Below, one piece after another: positions 1 through 8,447 of a stretch of DNA of 64,000 nucleotides. The notes beneath the pieces were generated by a model. That model was not told the DNA's origin. It ran no database searches and was given only the letters and a program-made list of their open reading frames with translations. This stretch comes from Polynucleobacter sp. MWH-Aus1W21 (lineage in GTDB: Bacteria; Pseudomonadota; Gammaproteobacteria; Burkholderiales; Burkholderiaceae), in contig NZ_CP061287.1 in the NCBI RefSeq assembly GCF_018687275.1, positions 1,116,001-1,180,000 of the forward strand, read 5' to 3'. How positions within the stretch are numbered: the first letter of the stretch is position 1; each line of letters opens with the position of its first letter. Made by a program: the position numbers and the translations under genes.

Positions 1-584
1 CGTAAGCGATCTGTTGCCACCCTACCCGGCATGATGATATTCACAGTGATACCATCAGCAGCTACCTCTGATGCCAAGGTTTTTGACCAAGCCAGCAATG
101 CCGCGCGCAAAGTATTAGAAATAGCCAAGTTTTTAATAGGAGCAATTGCGCCTGAAGTCGTGCTGGTAATAATGCGACCCCACTTACGTTGACGCATACC
201 CGGCAAGACGCGATCCGTAATAGCGATCAGTGAGAGCACCATATCGTTAAAGCTTTTTTGCCAAAGTGCTGGGTCTTGTCCTGCGGCTGGTGTCGGCGGA
301 GGACCGCCAGTGTTATTAATCAAGATATCAATTGGGCCCAGCTCTTTTTCTACTTCTGAGATTAAGCCATCGATAACTGACGGGTCAGACAAATCCCAAT
401 TTAGCGCCAGCGCCTTTCCTCCGGCTTCCTCAATTAACTTGACAGACTCCTTCAAGCCTTCCGCGTTTCGCCCAGTGACAGCGACTTTCACCCCCTCACG
501 GGCAAGCGATACTGCCATGGCCTGACCTAGGCCACGACTAGAGGCCATTACTAGAGCAACCTTACCCTGAATTCCTAAATCCAT
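1..584 (-). CDS. SDR family oxidoreductase, atypical catalytic site (partial)
   Basis: The gene runs off the left edge, so only about 194 amino-terminal residues are visible. It starts at an ATG (584) with MDLGIQGKVALV and keeps an altered Rossmann glycine motif (ASSRGLG). The segment where classical short-chain dehydrogenases have Tyr-x3-Lys reads SNTLR before AALLAWSKTLA, so Tyr is replaced by Ser and Lys by Arg. This fits the known 3-oxoacyl-ACP-reductase-like SDR subgroup that lacks a perfect catalytic tetrad. The substrate is unknown. It starts 27 bases after the Bug receptor gene on the same strand and is probably the last visible gene of the Mla-like operon. Confidence 0.85.
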   Translation of the reverse strand, partial: MDLGIQGKVALVMASSRGLGQAMAVSLAREGVKVAVTGRNAEGLKESVKLIEEAGGKALALNWDLSDPSVIDGLISEVEKELGPIDILINNTGGPPPTPAAGQDPALWQKSFNDMVLSLIAITDRVLPGMRQRKWGRIITSTTSGAIAPIKNLAISNTLRAALLAWSKTLASEVAADGITVNIIMPGRVATDRL

Positions 585-611
585 TTTGTCTCCTAAGGCT
601 ATTTTATATTT

Positions 612-1598
612 TTAGTCTAACTGCAATTTTTGTTTAGTAACAACCTCTTTGTAAACGGTGTACTCAGCCTTAATCTCTTTTGCAAAGGCTTCAGAGCCGT
701 TCACGTTAATGATCGAGCCAGTATCTTCAATACGCTTTTTCACTGCTGGATCTGCAACTACTTTTTGTAGTGCTACGTTGTATTTCTCCACCACATCTTT
801 TGGAATGCCCGCAGGGCCTAATAAACCGTAGTAAGCCATGCGATTGACGGGCGCCAAACCCACTTCTGCAAAGGTCGGCACATTAGGTAATTGGGCTAAA
901 CGCTTAGGAGCAGCAATCACAATCGGAACAAGCTTGCCGTCTTTAATGAAGGGCAATGATGATGGTAAGTTATCAAAAATCATCGACACTTGTCCACCAA
1001 CCGTATCTGCCAGCGCTGGACCGGCGCCACGATAAGGGATATGCACGATAAACACACCAGTCAAACTTTTAAATAATTCAGTTTGTAGATGTCCAATCCC
1101 GCCTGTACCTGAGCTCGAATAAGAATACTTACCAGGATTTGCCTTTAATACCTCCATAAAGGTTTTAAAGTCTTTGGCTGGAAATGATGGATTGACCGCA
1201 ATGATGTTTGGTGTCGCTGCGATATTACTAATAGCTGTGAAATCAGTAATGGGATCGTAACCAATCTTCGGATTGATGGCCGGATTAGCCGCCGTTGTAG
1301 ACACAGTTGCCATACCGATGGTGTAACCATCTTTTGGTGCGCGCATAACCTCTAGCGCGCCAATAGAACCACCACCACCCGCTTTGTTTTCCACAATGAC
1401 TGGTTGACCTAATTGGCGACCCAGGGCATCGCCTACTGCACGAGCAATGATGTCAGTACTACCACCTGGTGCAAATGGCACCACTAAACGAATTGGCTTC
1501 ACAGGAAAATTTTGCGTCTGTGCGATAGCAGCAGATCCTATCGCCATTAATACGGTCGCGCCAAATAAATTAATAAGATTTAGTTTTGTGAATTTCAT
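612..1598 (-). CDS. Bug-family tripartite tricarboxylate receptor
   Basis: This is a 328-residue periplasmic solute-binding protein of the Bug/TctC family, which captures carboxylates or similar small anions. A Sec signal peptide covers about residues 1-26 (hydrophobic stretch ending AIAQTQ). The family signatures follow: FPVKPIRLVVPFAPGGSTD, then VIVENKAGGGG, DGYTIGM and HIPYRGAGPA. It begins only 4 bases after the stop of the Mla-like lipoprotein gene, so it appears to belong to that operon, which is unusual. No TctA or TctB membrane partner is in the window. The ligand cannot be read from the sequence. Confidence 0.93.
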   Translation of the reverse strand: MKFTKLNLINLFGATVLMAIGSAAIAQTQNFPVKPIRLVVPFAPGGSTDIIARAVGDALGRQLGQPVIVENKAGGGGSIGALEVMRAPKDGYTIGMATVSTTAANPAINPKIGYDPITDFTAISNIAATPNIIAVNPSFPAKDFKTFMEVLKANPGKYSYSSSGTGGIGHLQTELFKSLTGVFIVHIPYRGAGPALADTVGGQVSMIFDNLPSSLPFIKDGKLVPIVIAAPKRLAQLPNVPTFAEVGLAPVNRMAYYGLLGPAGIPKDVVEKYNVALQKVVADPAVKKRIEDTGSIINVNGSEAFAKEIKAEYTVYKEVVTKQKLQLD

Positions 1599-1602
1599 AA
1601 GC

Positions 1603-2229
1603 TTACTGACCTAAAGGTTTGGGTAAATTTGCCGCATATTTCGAAAGCTGATCTTCATACTCCCGAAAGATTTCTGCGAGAGCTTGCTGTTGACCTAATA
1701 CAAGCGCATCTGGAGTATTGTCTTTAAGCGCCACTCGTTTTGAATATCGATTTGCACCAATTAAGGGATTACTCTTGCCTGCATTAGTTGCAGTTAAGAA
1801 AAATTCAACACTCACAACCGCCTCAGGCTTAACACGGTAATCGCCATAAAACTCATTTACAGATAACTGCAGGGTGTAATAAGGGAAAAAGCTATTACCC
1901 TGGCCAACGGTTGCAGCAAAGATATTTGCCTGGTTAAACCACTTACGTTCTGCATTTGAGATCATCTCTGATGGGATGACGGTATACACGTTATAGAAAT
2001 CTTTTTCATAACGCTGATCACCTAAGCGATAAACCAAAGACTTAGAATCAAATGGCGGCGCCACAGTAACTGAACCAATTTTTAACCACAGATCTGAGCG
2101 TGTTTTGAGAGGAGCAGCTGTTCGCTCAGGTGCGACCATCCAACTTGCAGAGGCCAATGGTGCACGGGATGGTAATGAGCAAGCAGACAATCCCAATATT
2201 GCCGCAATAAAAAGGGCTCGTTTTATCAT
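1603..2229 (-). CDS. ABC-type transport auxiliary lipoprotein (PqiC/DUF330-like)
   Basis: This is a 208-residue predicted lipoprotein with a type II signal peptide and lipobox LSAC at about residues 14-17. The body resembles the ABC transport auxiliary component family found beside MCE-domain transporters, where it is thought to form an outer-membrane-side partner that helps move phospholipid across the periplasm. Its start overlaps the stop of the MlaD-like gene by four bases (ATGA), showing translational coupling. Family membership rests on the context and overall pattern rather than on a catalytic motif. Confidence 0.85.
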   Translation of the reverse strand: MIKRALFIAAILGLSACSLPSRAPLASASWMVAPERTAAPLKTRSDLWLKIGSVTVAPPFDSKSLVYRLGDQRYEKDFYNVYTVIPSEMISNAERKWFNQANIFAATVGQGNSFFPYYTLQLSVNEFYGDYRVKPEAVVSVEFFLTATNAGKSNPLIGANRYSKRVALKDNTPDALVLGQQQALAEIFREYEDQLSKYAANLPKPLGQ

Positions 2230-3155
2230 TTTTGCGCTCCAGATCCGCTTGAACCATTTAGCGGCGGTGTAATTTTTGCTGGCGGCTCACCCCAAATTAA
2301 GCTTGATGGGGACTGACTAGCAATACGACTGAATTCGTTGAGGTTCTCACTGGTCTGTTTCAGATTCTCAATCGTGGCACTAGTGTCGCCCTGAATGCTG
2401 GTTACAGTTTGGCGCAATGCAACCATCGTGCCGACTAGCTCTCGCATCAAAATACTGAGCTCATCTTTATCGGTTACCTTAGCAATGCGTGCCATGATCG
2501 TATTAAGTTGTTTTACAGATTCAATTACACCCTCATTACCCTTGCCGTCACCCGCCATCAATACATTCAGATTGGTAATCATCTTATCCAGCTTCTTCTG
2601 TGTAGCATCAATATTCATTTCATTTAGCGCGCCAATGAGCTTTTGAATACCAGAGATGATCTCATCCGCTTGATTTGGCAAAGAAGGAATAACTGGGTAA
2701 TCAGGCTTCCAACTATATGGAAGTACTTCAGTATGGTTAGCATCATTCACAAAATCAAACTCTACGTAGTTAACGCCTGTGATACCCATAGATTTAACAC
2801 GTGCGCGTAAATTATTTTTTACAAAACTATTCAGATGGTCCATATCCACTTGTTCGCCATAAATCTGCATACGGATCACTACATACTGTCGACGCTTTTC
2901 AAAGGGAATATCTTTTTCATAAATATCTCCAGTTAAGCTAATCATGGTGACTTGACCAACCTTTACCCCTCTAAAGCGGACTGCAGCACCAGCATCCAAT
3001 CCAGTAACAGATTGCTTAATGTAGGTCTCAATATAGAAAGATTTTTTAAAAAACTGTCCGGATCCAAAGATCAAAATAACAGCTATTAGCACCCCTATTG
3101 CGGCCAGAACAAAGACGCCTAGGCGGAAATAATTCGGATTTGAGTTATTGCTCAT
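2226..3155 (-). CDS. MCE/MlaD family lipid-transport substrate-binding protein
   Basis: This 309-residue protein has one amino-terminal transmembrane anchor (about residues 10-30) followed by an MCE domain (about 40-120, with GLDAGAAVRFRGVKVGQV). A long, partly helical carboxyl region has the spacing expected for a periplasmic needle or tunnel. MlaD-type proteins form hexamers on the permease and shuttle phospholipids between inner and outer membrane. It overlaps the ATPase gene upstream and the lipoprotein gene downstream by four bases each. The carboxyl half is longer than in E. coli MlaD (183 residues), closer to other betaproteobacterial MCE proteins. Confidence 0.92.
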   Translation of the reverse strand: MSNNSNPNYFRLGVFVLAAIGVLIAVILIFGSGQFFKKSFYIETYIKQSVTGLDAGAAVRFRGVKVGQVTMISLTGDIYEKDIPFEKRRQYVVIRMQIYGEQVDMDHLNSFVKNNLRARVKSMGITGVNYVEFDFVNDANHTEVLPYSWKPDYPVIPSLPNQADEIISGIQKLIGALNEMNIDATQKKLDKMITNLNVLMAGDGKGNEGVIESVKQLNTIMARIAKVTDKDELSILMRELVGTMVALRQTVTSIQGDTSATIENLKQTSENLNEFSRIASQSPSSLIWGEPPAKITPPLNGSSGSGAQK

Positions 3156-3937
3156 GCTGCGTCCTTGCTCATAATGCGATTAAAGAATTGATGCACTCTA
3201 GGGTCCTTACTGGTATCTCTTAGCACTTTCGGGTCGCCTTCGGCGATGATTCCTTTGGCATCCTTATCCAACATGATGACCTTGTCAGCGATGGCATAAA
3301 TGCTAGCCAATTCATGGGAAACAATGACAAAGGTAATGCCTAAGTTTTTTGACAAATCCTGGATAGTGCTATCAAGATCAGCCGAGGTGATTGGATCAAG
3401 ACCTGCGGAAGGTTCGTCCAAAAACAAAATTTTAGGATCCAGTGCCATCGCCCTTGCTATAGCTGCACGTTTTTGCATGCCGCCACTGATTTCGCTGGGC
3501 ATATAGGACTCATACGGCAAAAGGCCAACTAAATCAAGTTTGCAGCGCGCCAAGAGATCCATTTGTGGCTGCGTCAGATGGGTATATTCCTGCATAAACA
3601 AGGTAACGTTATCCAGGAGATTCATTGATCCAAATAGCGCGCCCTGCTGATACATCACACCAAAACTAGTCATGATTTTTTGACGTTCAGCACCCGTTGC
3701 GGTGGTGATGTTTTGCCCTTCGATCAGAACATTCCCAGCTAACGGCTGATACAGGCCGAATAAGTTTTTCAGAAGGCTAGATTTCCCGCAACCTGAACCG
3801 CCCAGAATGACAAAAATTTCACCGTTATTAACAGTGAAATTCAAGTTCTGCATGAGCACCTTAGAACCATAACCAACCGTTAGGTTCTGGACATCAATTG
3901 CGTAGGAAGAATTATTCTGGGTAATTTGTGCGTCCAT
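3152..3937 (-). CDS. ABC transporter ATP-binding protein, MlaF-like
   Basis: This 261-residue cytoplasmic ATPase powers the adjacent MlaE-type permease. Walker A is GGSGCGKS (residues 46-53), the ABC signature is ISGGMQKR (150-157), and Walker B with D-loop is LFLDEPSAGLDP (171-182). VSHEL carries the switch histidine. The ISGGM signature, rather than LSGGQ, is typical of the MlaF subgroup. Its start shares one base with the permease stop and its end overlaps the MCE gene, so the three genes form a tightly coupled operon. Confidence 0.95.
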   Translation of the reverse strand: MDAQITQNNSSYAIDVQNLTVGYGSKVLMQNLNFTVNNGEIFVILGGSGCGKSSLLKNLFGLYQPLAGNVLIEGQNITTATGAERQKIMTSFGVMYQQGALFGSMNLLDNVTLFMQEYTHLTQPQMDLLARCKLDLVGLLPYESYMPSEISGGMQKRAAIARAMALDPKILFLDEPSAGLDPITSADLDSTIQDLSKNLGITFVIVSHELASIYAIADKVIMLDKDAKGIIAEGDPKVLRDTSKDPRVHQFFNRIMSKDAA

Positions 3938-5109
3938 CAGAAGCCTGTTTTATAGGAGATGAAAGCAAAAATACCGTCAACGATGACGATCATGACGATA
4001 CTACTAACTACTGCACGCGTTGCTGAGATACCTACAGCTGCCGCACCAGTACCAGTTTGCATGCCACGTAAACAACCCATCGCCGAAACAACCACACCAA
4101 ACAGAGTTGCCTTTAATAAACCAGAAAGAATATCTTCGACATCAACTGCAGCTAACATGCCATTGTAAAAATTTATAAATGGAATACCGTAGATCAACAT
4201 CGTTAACATGGATGAAAATATGCTGACGATGTCGGCAAATAAAGTCAAAATCGGCGCAACTATAATGCCTGCTAAAACGCGCGGCACGACTAAAAAACGG
4301 ATGGGACTTAAGCCGCCTGAAACTAAAGCATCCACTTCGCTATTGACCGTCATTGTGCCAATCTCGGCAGCAAAAGCCGCGGATGATCGACCCGCCAACA
4401 AAATAGCCGTTATTAATGGGCCCATTTCGCGAACAATACCCAAGGCAGCCAGCGGGCCCACAAAAGAGACAGCGCCAAACTGCTTCATACCAATGGCAGC
4501 CTGGAAAGATAGAATTACACCAATTAAAAAGGCAACCAAACCAACGATTGGCAATGCCGCAATACCTGCCTCAACTGCAGCATTGATAAAGTCACCCCAC
4601 CTCACTTGTTTTGGATTTCTAACTGACCAAACTAAATCAGAAAATAGATGGCCTGTGAATTCAATTAAACCTACAGTGTCATCAATAATATTTTGAACTG
4701 CCATCCCCGTGCTCACCACAAAGCTTCTTTGAGGCTTTGTAGCCGGCTTGGGAAATAAATTACTGATTGGATCAAACTCTTTCAGCAGAGGCTGGTAACG
4801 AGGATCCAATCCTGACAACGCATATTTAGCACCGGCAATGGTCTGCGCCTCTTCTAATGAAATTAAAAAGGCGATACCAGCACCATCAAGAGAAGCGACT
4901 GCTGAAGAATCAACATTGAGAGTTTTTGCCTTACTATCGCCTTGCGTTAGCCAGGCCGCTTGAGCATCGCGAATTTGAGTCCAAACTCCACCTAGGGAAT
5001 AAGCGTTCACAACTCCATTAAGCGACACCTTTGCGGAATTGGTATCCATCTGCGACCAAACAGCAACTGGGGCCTCAGAAACGGCAGAAATGGTGTCAGA
5101 AATGCTCAT
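3937..5109 (-). CDS. STAS-MlaE fusion: lipid ABC transporter permease
   Basis: This 390-residue protein fuses a STAS-like, MlaB-type domain (about residues 10-105) to a MlaE permease (about 150-390) with several membrane spans. The permease carries the conserved REMGPLITAILLAGRS and AAEIGTM segments near its centre. In E. coli MlaB and MlaE are separate. The fused form is known in other proteobacteria and explains the absence of a separate mlaB here. It is the first gene of the minus-strand operon and lies 41 bases beyond the terminator that follows tRNA-Arg, so its promoter must lie close to or inside that terminator region. Confidence 0.93.
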   Translation of the reverse strand: MSISDTISAVSEAPVAVWSQMDTNSAKVSLNGVVNAYSLGGVWTQIRDAQAAWLTQGDSKAKTLNVDSSAVASLDGAGIAFLISLEEAQTIAGAKYALSGLDPRYQPLLKEFDPISNLFPKPATKPQRSFVVSTGMAVQNIIDDTVGLIEFTGHLFSDLVWSVRNPKQVRWGDFINAAVEAGIAALPIVGLVAFLIGVILSFQAAIGMKQFGAVSFVGPLAALGIVREMGPLITAILLAGRSSAAFAAEIGTMTVNSEVDALVSGGLSPIRFLVVPRVLAGIIVAPILTLFADIVSIFSSMLTMLIYGIPFINFYNGMLAAVDVEDILSGLLKATLFGVVVSAMGCLRGMQTGTGAAAVGISATRAVVSSIVMIVIVDGIFAFISYKTGF

Positions 5110-5163
5110 AACCCAACTATAAGGGATGTAGGTTTAAGTTCTATAAAACGCTTAAAAATGAAA

Positions 5164-5189
5164 AGGGCCCAGTTTTGCAACTAGGCCCT
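5164..5189 (-). terminator. Rho-independent terminator after tRNA-Arg
   Basis: Read on the minus strand, AGGGCC and AGTT pair with AACT and GGCCCT across one G-U pair, giving an 11-bp stem with a GCAA loop followed by TTTTCATTTTT. It lies 9 bases past the CCA end of the tRNA and just upstream of the MlaE start. Confidence 0.9.
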
Positions 5190-5198
5190 CGTATAAGT

Positions 5199-5275
5199 TG
5201 GTGCGGCTGGCAGGAATTGAACCCACGACCCCTTGGTTCGTAGCCAAGTACTCTATCCAGCTGAGCTACAGCCGC
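5199..5275 (-). tRNA. tRNA-Arg(ACG)
   Basis: The minus strand folds as a 77-nt cloverleaf including an encoded CCA. The acceptor stem is GCGGCTG/CAGCCGC, the anticodon stem CTTGG/CCAAG encloses CTACGAA, and the T-arm is GTGGGTTCAATTCCTGC. The anticodon is ACG (read as ICG after deamination), serving CGU, CGC and CGA codons. The 5' end is 18 bases from the greB start on the opposite strand. Confidence 0.97.
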
Positions 5276-5281
5276 AACAGC

Positions 5282-5291
5282 CATAATTATG
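5282..5291. promoter_or_regulatory. Symmetric -10 palindrome shared by tRNA-Arg and greB
   Basis: The ten bases CATAATTATG are their own reverse complement, so each strand carries CATAAT, a five-of-six match to a sigma-70 -10 element. On the minus strand it sits 10 bases before the mature tRNA 5' end, giving a leader of a few bases. On the plus strand transcription would begin at or within a base or two of the greB ATG (5294). I found no convincing -35 box for either direction. That one element serves both genes is inference. Confidence 0.5.
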
Positions 5292-5293
5292 CC

Positions 5294-5794
5294 ATGGAAG
5301 AGAAGAACTACATCACCCCCGCTGGTCACGAACGTATCAAGACCGAGCTCCTGCAGCTCTTAAACCTTGATAGACCCGAGGTTGTCAAGGTTGTGCACTG
5401 GGCTGCCAGCAATGGCGATCGGTCTGAAAATGGTGACTATATCTACGGAAAAAAGCGCCTTAGGGAGATAGATAGGCGTATTCGGTTCCTCAATAAACGC
5501 CTTGAATTTGCCGTAGTTGTGGACAATTCCGCCCGAAAATCCGGTGAAAATGATGCCGACCAGGTCTTCTTTGGGGCAACCGTAACCTACTCAGCCCTCG
5601 AGGGTGCCCAAGCAGGCAAAGAGACCGTAATTACTATTGTTGGGGTAGATGAGGTTGACTTAGATAAAGGCCATGTGAGTTGGGTGTCACCTATAGCCAA
5701 AGGACTCATTAAGTCTCGAATCGGTGACTGCGTTTTCATTCAGACGCCAACCGGACCCGCTGAAATTGAAATCCTAGATGTTCAGTACCTTTAA
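5294..5794 (+). CDS. greB: Transcription elongation factor GreB
   Basis: This 166-residue Gre factor rescues backtracked RNA polymerase by stimulating transcript cleavage. The amino-terminal coiled coil (about residues 1-75) contains the tip acidic pair in NGDRSENGDYIYGKK, followed by a carboxyl FKBP-like domain with GDCVFIQTPTGPAEIEILDV. Length and the YIYGKKRLREIDRR segment indicate GreB rather than GreA. The frame stays open upstream, but that part is the antisense of tRNA-Arg, so the ATG at 5294 (MEEKNYITPAG) is chosen. No Shine-Dalgarno sequence precedes it, and the message may be leaderless. Confidence 0.95.
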   Translation: MEEKNYITPAGHERIKTELLQLLNLDRPEVVKVVHWAASNGDRSENGDYIYGKKRLREIDRRIRFLNKRLEFAVVVDNSARKSGENDADQVFFGATVTYSALEGAQAGKETVITIVGVDEVDLDKGHVSWVSPIAKGLIKSRIGDCVFIQTPTGPAEIEILDVQYL

Positions 5795-5796
5795 AA

Positions 5797-8184
5797 CTAT
5801 ATAGCGCGGGTGCGAGTGACCCGCATTACGTCAGGATTGGCGCGCAGACTGCGCATGACTTTAGAAAGATGCAGTCGATCGTAGACTTGAATCGTAAAGC
5901 GGATTGTCACGGAATCCTCTTTGAATCGATCTTCCATAGATACATTCATGATGTTTGAATCAGCGGCTGTTACGCTACTAGCAACTCTTGCCAATACCCC
6001 TTTACCTTGGCGAGTATCAATTGCAAGATCTAACTCAAACTCACGATTGAGCTCTTTACCCCACTCCACCTCAACCCATTTGTCACTGTCTTTAGAAAGC
6101 ATGCGCAAAGCCACCGGACAATCATTGGTATGCACTTGCAGACCCTCACCCTTACCGAGATAGCCAATGATGTTATCTCCTGGAATCGGATGGCAACAAC
6201 TCTGGAAATGAATGGAATTGCCTTCACGACCATCAACCAAAATTGCCTGGCGTTGGTGATGGTTAATTTCTTGGTTTGGCGCAACCCAATCGGTAGCACC
6301 CAAACGCATCTGCTCAGAACCACCCTCGTCATCAATCAATATCTTCAGACGAATTGCTAGCTCTTGCGGAGATCGTCTACCCAGGGCAATATTGACGCAA
6401 GCTTCTTCTCTGGTTTTATCGCCAGTCCAATGGGTTAGCTTCTCCCAAATCTCCGGGCTAAGCAATGCAGCATCGACACCCTGCTGGCGTAGTGCATTCG
6501 CTAGGAGGCGCTCACCGAGCTGTAGAGATTCGGAATAATGCTTAGTCTTTAAAGAATGCCGAATTGAGGCACGGGCTTTGCCGGTACGAACAAAAGCGAG
6601 CCAACCTGGGTTGGGCTGTGAACTTGCGGAAGTAATCACTTCAACGATATCACTATTTTTTAACTCACTACGCAGCGGCAATTGCAAGCCATTGATCTTT
6701 ACAGCCACGCAAGTATTACCAAGGTCGCTATGGATGGAATATGCGAAATCAAGTGCGGTGGCGCCTCTTGGGAGCGCCCTAATCTGTCCAGTTGGCGTAA
6801 ATACATAAACCGCATCCGGGAACAAATCGATTTTGACGTGCTCTAAAAATTCCTGAGAGTCGCCGCTACTATCCTGAATATCAATCAAGGACTGCAACCA
6901 TTGATGAGCACGATTCTGCACCTCACTCATATCAGGCGAACCATCTTTATAAGCCCAATGCGCTGCTACACCAGCTTCGGCAACTGCATGCATTTCAGTC
7001 GTACGAATTTGAAACTCTACTGGCACACCTGATGGACCCAATAAGGTGGTATGCAAAGATTGATAGCCGTTTAATTTTGGAATGGCAATGTAATCCTTAA
7101 ACTTACCAGGCATAGGCTTATACAAGGAATGCAAAATACCTAAAGCGCGATAGCATTCATCAATAGAATGAACGGTTACGCGGAAAGCATAAACATCGAG
7201 AACTTGCGAAAAACTTAAATGTTTAGCGCGCATCTTGTTGTAGATACTAAAGAGTGTTTTTTCACGACCACGAAGATCTACATCTAAGTTGGCTTTGGCA
7301 AATGCCATGCGAGAAGCCTGCAAAATCTTCTCAACCATTTCCTTTCGATTGCCACGCGCCCGCTTGACAGCGCCTTCAATCACCCTAAAACGCATCGGCA
7401 TTGAGTACCGGAAGCTCAAATCTTGTAAATCGCGGTAAATGACGTTCAAGCCCAGACGGTGGGCAATGGGTGCGTAGATTTCAATAGTTTCAGTCGCTAC
7501 ACGGCGACGCTTCTCCATCGGCACCGCATCAAGAGTACGCATATTGTGCGTACGGTCTGCTAGCTTTACTAAGATGACACGAACATCGCGCGCCATGGCC
7601 ATGAACATTTTGCGAAAACTTTCCGCTTGCGCTTCCGCATGACTCTGAAACTCTAATTTATCGAGCTTGGTTAGACCCTCAACCAACTCAGCCACCTTGT
7701 TACCAAACTTTTCTACTAGATCTGCTTTTGTACAGCCCGTATCCTCAATCACATCATGCATTAACGCTGCCATGATTGATGGGGCATCTAATCGCCATGT
7801 GGCACAGAGTTCAGCGACGGCAACTGGGTGAGTGATGTAAGGTTCACCGCTATGGCGATATTGACCCAAATGAGCAGCATCCGAAAACTGAAATGCTTTC
7901 TTAATTTGCGCAATTTCTTCAGACTTCAAATAAGAGAGTTTTGATAGCAATCCCTCAATCGAAACTACTTGATGCTTTAAGGGAAGATTTGGGGCCGAGG
8001 TTGGGCCAAATAAATGACGACTCGATTGCGCCAACAAACTCGCAATGATCGATTTCTTGCCGCTTTGGGATGATTTGGAATCTGTATCCAAAAATTGTGC
8101 TTGAGCTGAGTCAAGCGAAGTGTCTATAGGCAAGACGCTCCCTACTTTTTCCGATGTTTTAACTATTCCTAAAGGGAGCTCCAC
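5797..8184 (-). CDS. spoT: Bifunctional (p)ppGpp synthetase/hydrolase
   Basis: This 795-residue Rel/Spo homologue makes and degrades (p)ppGpp. The domains in order are an HD hydrolase (about residues 100-250, catalytic HDVIEDT at 143-149), the synthetase domain (about 290-430, with GREKTLFSIYNKM and FKDYIAIPKLNGYQSLHT), TGS (about 460-520), and a carboxyl ACT domain (about 720-795). An intact hydrolase motif marks it as SpoT/Rel rather than RelA. About 70 extra residues precede the part matching E. coli SpoT (702 residues). It could start at a later codon, but no internal Met occurs before the conserved region. It follows rpoZ by 15 bases in the classical gmk-rpoZ-spoT order. Confidence 0.96.
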   Translation of the reverse strand: MELPLGIVKTSEKVGSVLPIDTSLDSAQAQFLDTDSKSSQSGKKSIIASLLAQSSRHLFGPTSAPNLPLKHQVVSIEGLLSKLSYLKSEEIAQIKKAFQFSDAAHLGQYRHSGEPYITHPVAVAELCATWRLDAPSIMAALMHDVIEDTGCTKADLVEKFGNKVAELVEGLTKLDKLEFQSHAEAQAESFRKMFMAMARDVRVILVKLADRTHNMRTLDAVPMEKRRRVATETIEIYAPIAHRLGLNVIYRDLQDLSFRYSMPMRFRVIEGAVKRARGNRKEMVEKILQASRMAFAKANLDVDLRGREKTLFSIYNKMRAKHLSFSQVLDVYAFRVTVHSIDECYRALGILHSLYKPMPGKFKDYIAIPKLNGYQSLHTTLLGPSGVPVEFQIRTTEMHAVAEAGVAAHWAYKDGSPDMSEVQNRAHQWLQSLIDIQDSSGDSQEFLEHVKIDLFPDAVYVFTPTGQIRALPRGATALDFAYSIHSDLGNTCVAVKINGLQLPLRSELKNSDIVEVITSASSQPNPGWLAFVRTGKARASIRHSLKTKHYSESLQLGERLLANALRQQGVDAALLSPEIWEKLTHWTGDKTREEACVNIALGRRSPQELAIRLKILIDDEGGSEQMRLGATDWVAPNQEINHHQRQAILVDGREGNSIHFQSCCHPIPGDNIIGYLGKGEGLQVHTNDCPVALRMLSKDSDKWVEVEWGKELNREFELDLAIDTRQGKGVLARVASSVTAADSNIMNVSMEDRFKEDSVTIRFTIQVYDRLHLSKVMRSLRANPDVMRVTRTRAI

Positions 8185-8199
8185 ACCGGAACCCCTTAA

Positions 8200-8403
8200 T
8201 TACAGAGGTACTTTGGTCAACATGTCACGGTCGGTTACACCAGCAGCTACTTCGCGCAATGCAACTACAGTAGCTTTATCTCTGGACTCAACACGTGGGG
8301 AGTGACCTTGCACCAATTGGCGTGCACGATAAGTGGCAGCCAAAACCAATTCAAATCGGTTCGGAATCGTTTTAAGGCAATCTTCTACAGTAATACGGGC
8401 CAT
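8200..8403 (-). CDS. rpoZ: RNA polymerase omega subunit
   Basis: This is a 67-residue omega subunit, which helps fold and assemble the beta-prime subunit of RNA polymerase. The amino terminus MARITVEDCLKTIPNRFELV is the family hallmark, followed by the conserved ARQL and KATVVALREVA segments. It is shorter than the E. coli protein (91 residues), as is usual in betaproteobacteria. It lies between gmk and spoT, a conserved neighbourhood, and omega forms part of a ppGpp-binding site on RNA polymerase in E. coli. Confidence 0.97.
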   Translation of the reverse strand: MARITVEDCLKTIPNRFELVLAATYRARQLVQGHSPRVESRDKATVVALREVAAGVTDRDMLTKVPL

Positions 8404-8447
8404 GCTGAACTCACTTAATTTAGCTTCAATACCTATAGGATAACTGA

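Noticed and set aside
4208..4696. A long open frame on the plus strand opposite the MlaE permease
   Set aside because: It is antisense to a clear membrane-protein gene, has skewed composition, no signal or domain, and mirrors the codons of the real gene.
5198..5293. An extended amino end of GreB
   Set aside because: The extra codons are the antisense of tRNA-Arg and precede the conserved family start MEEKNYITPAG.
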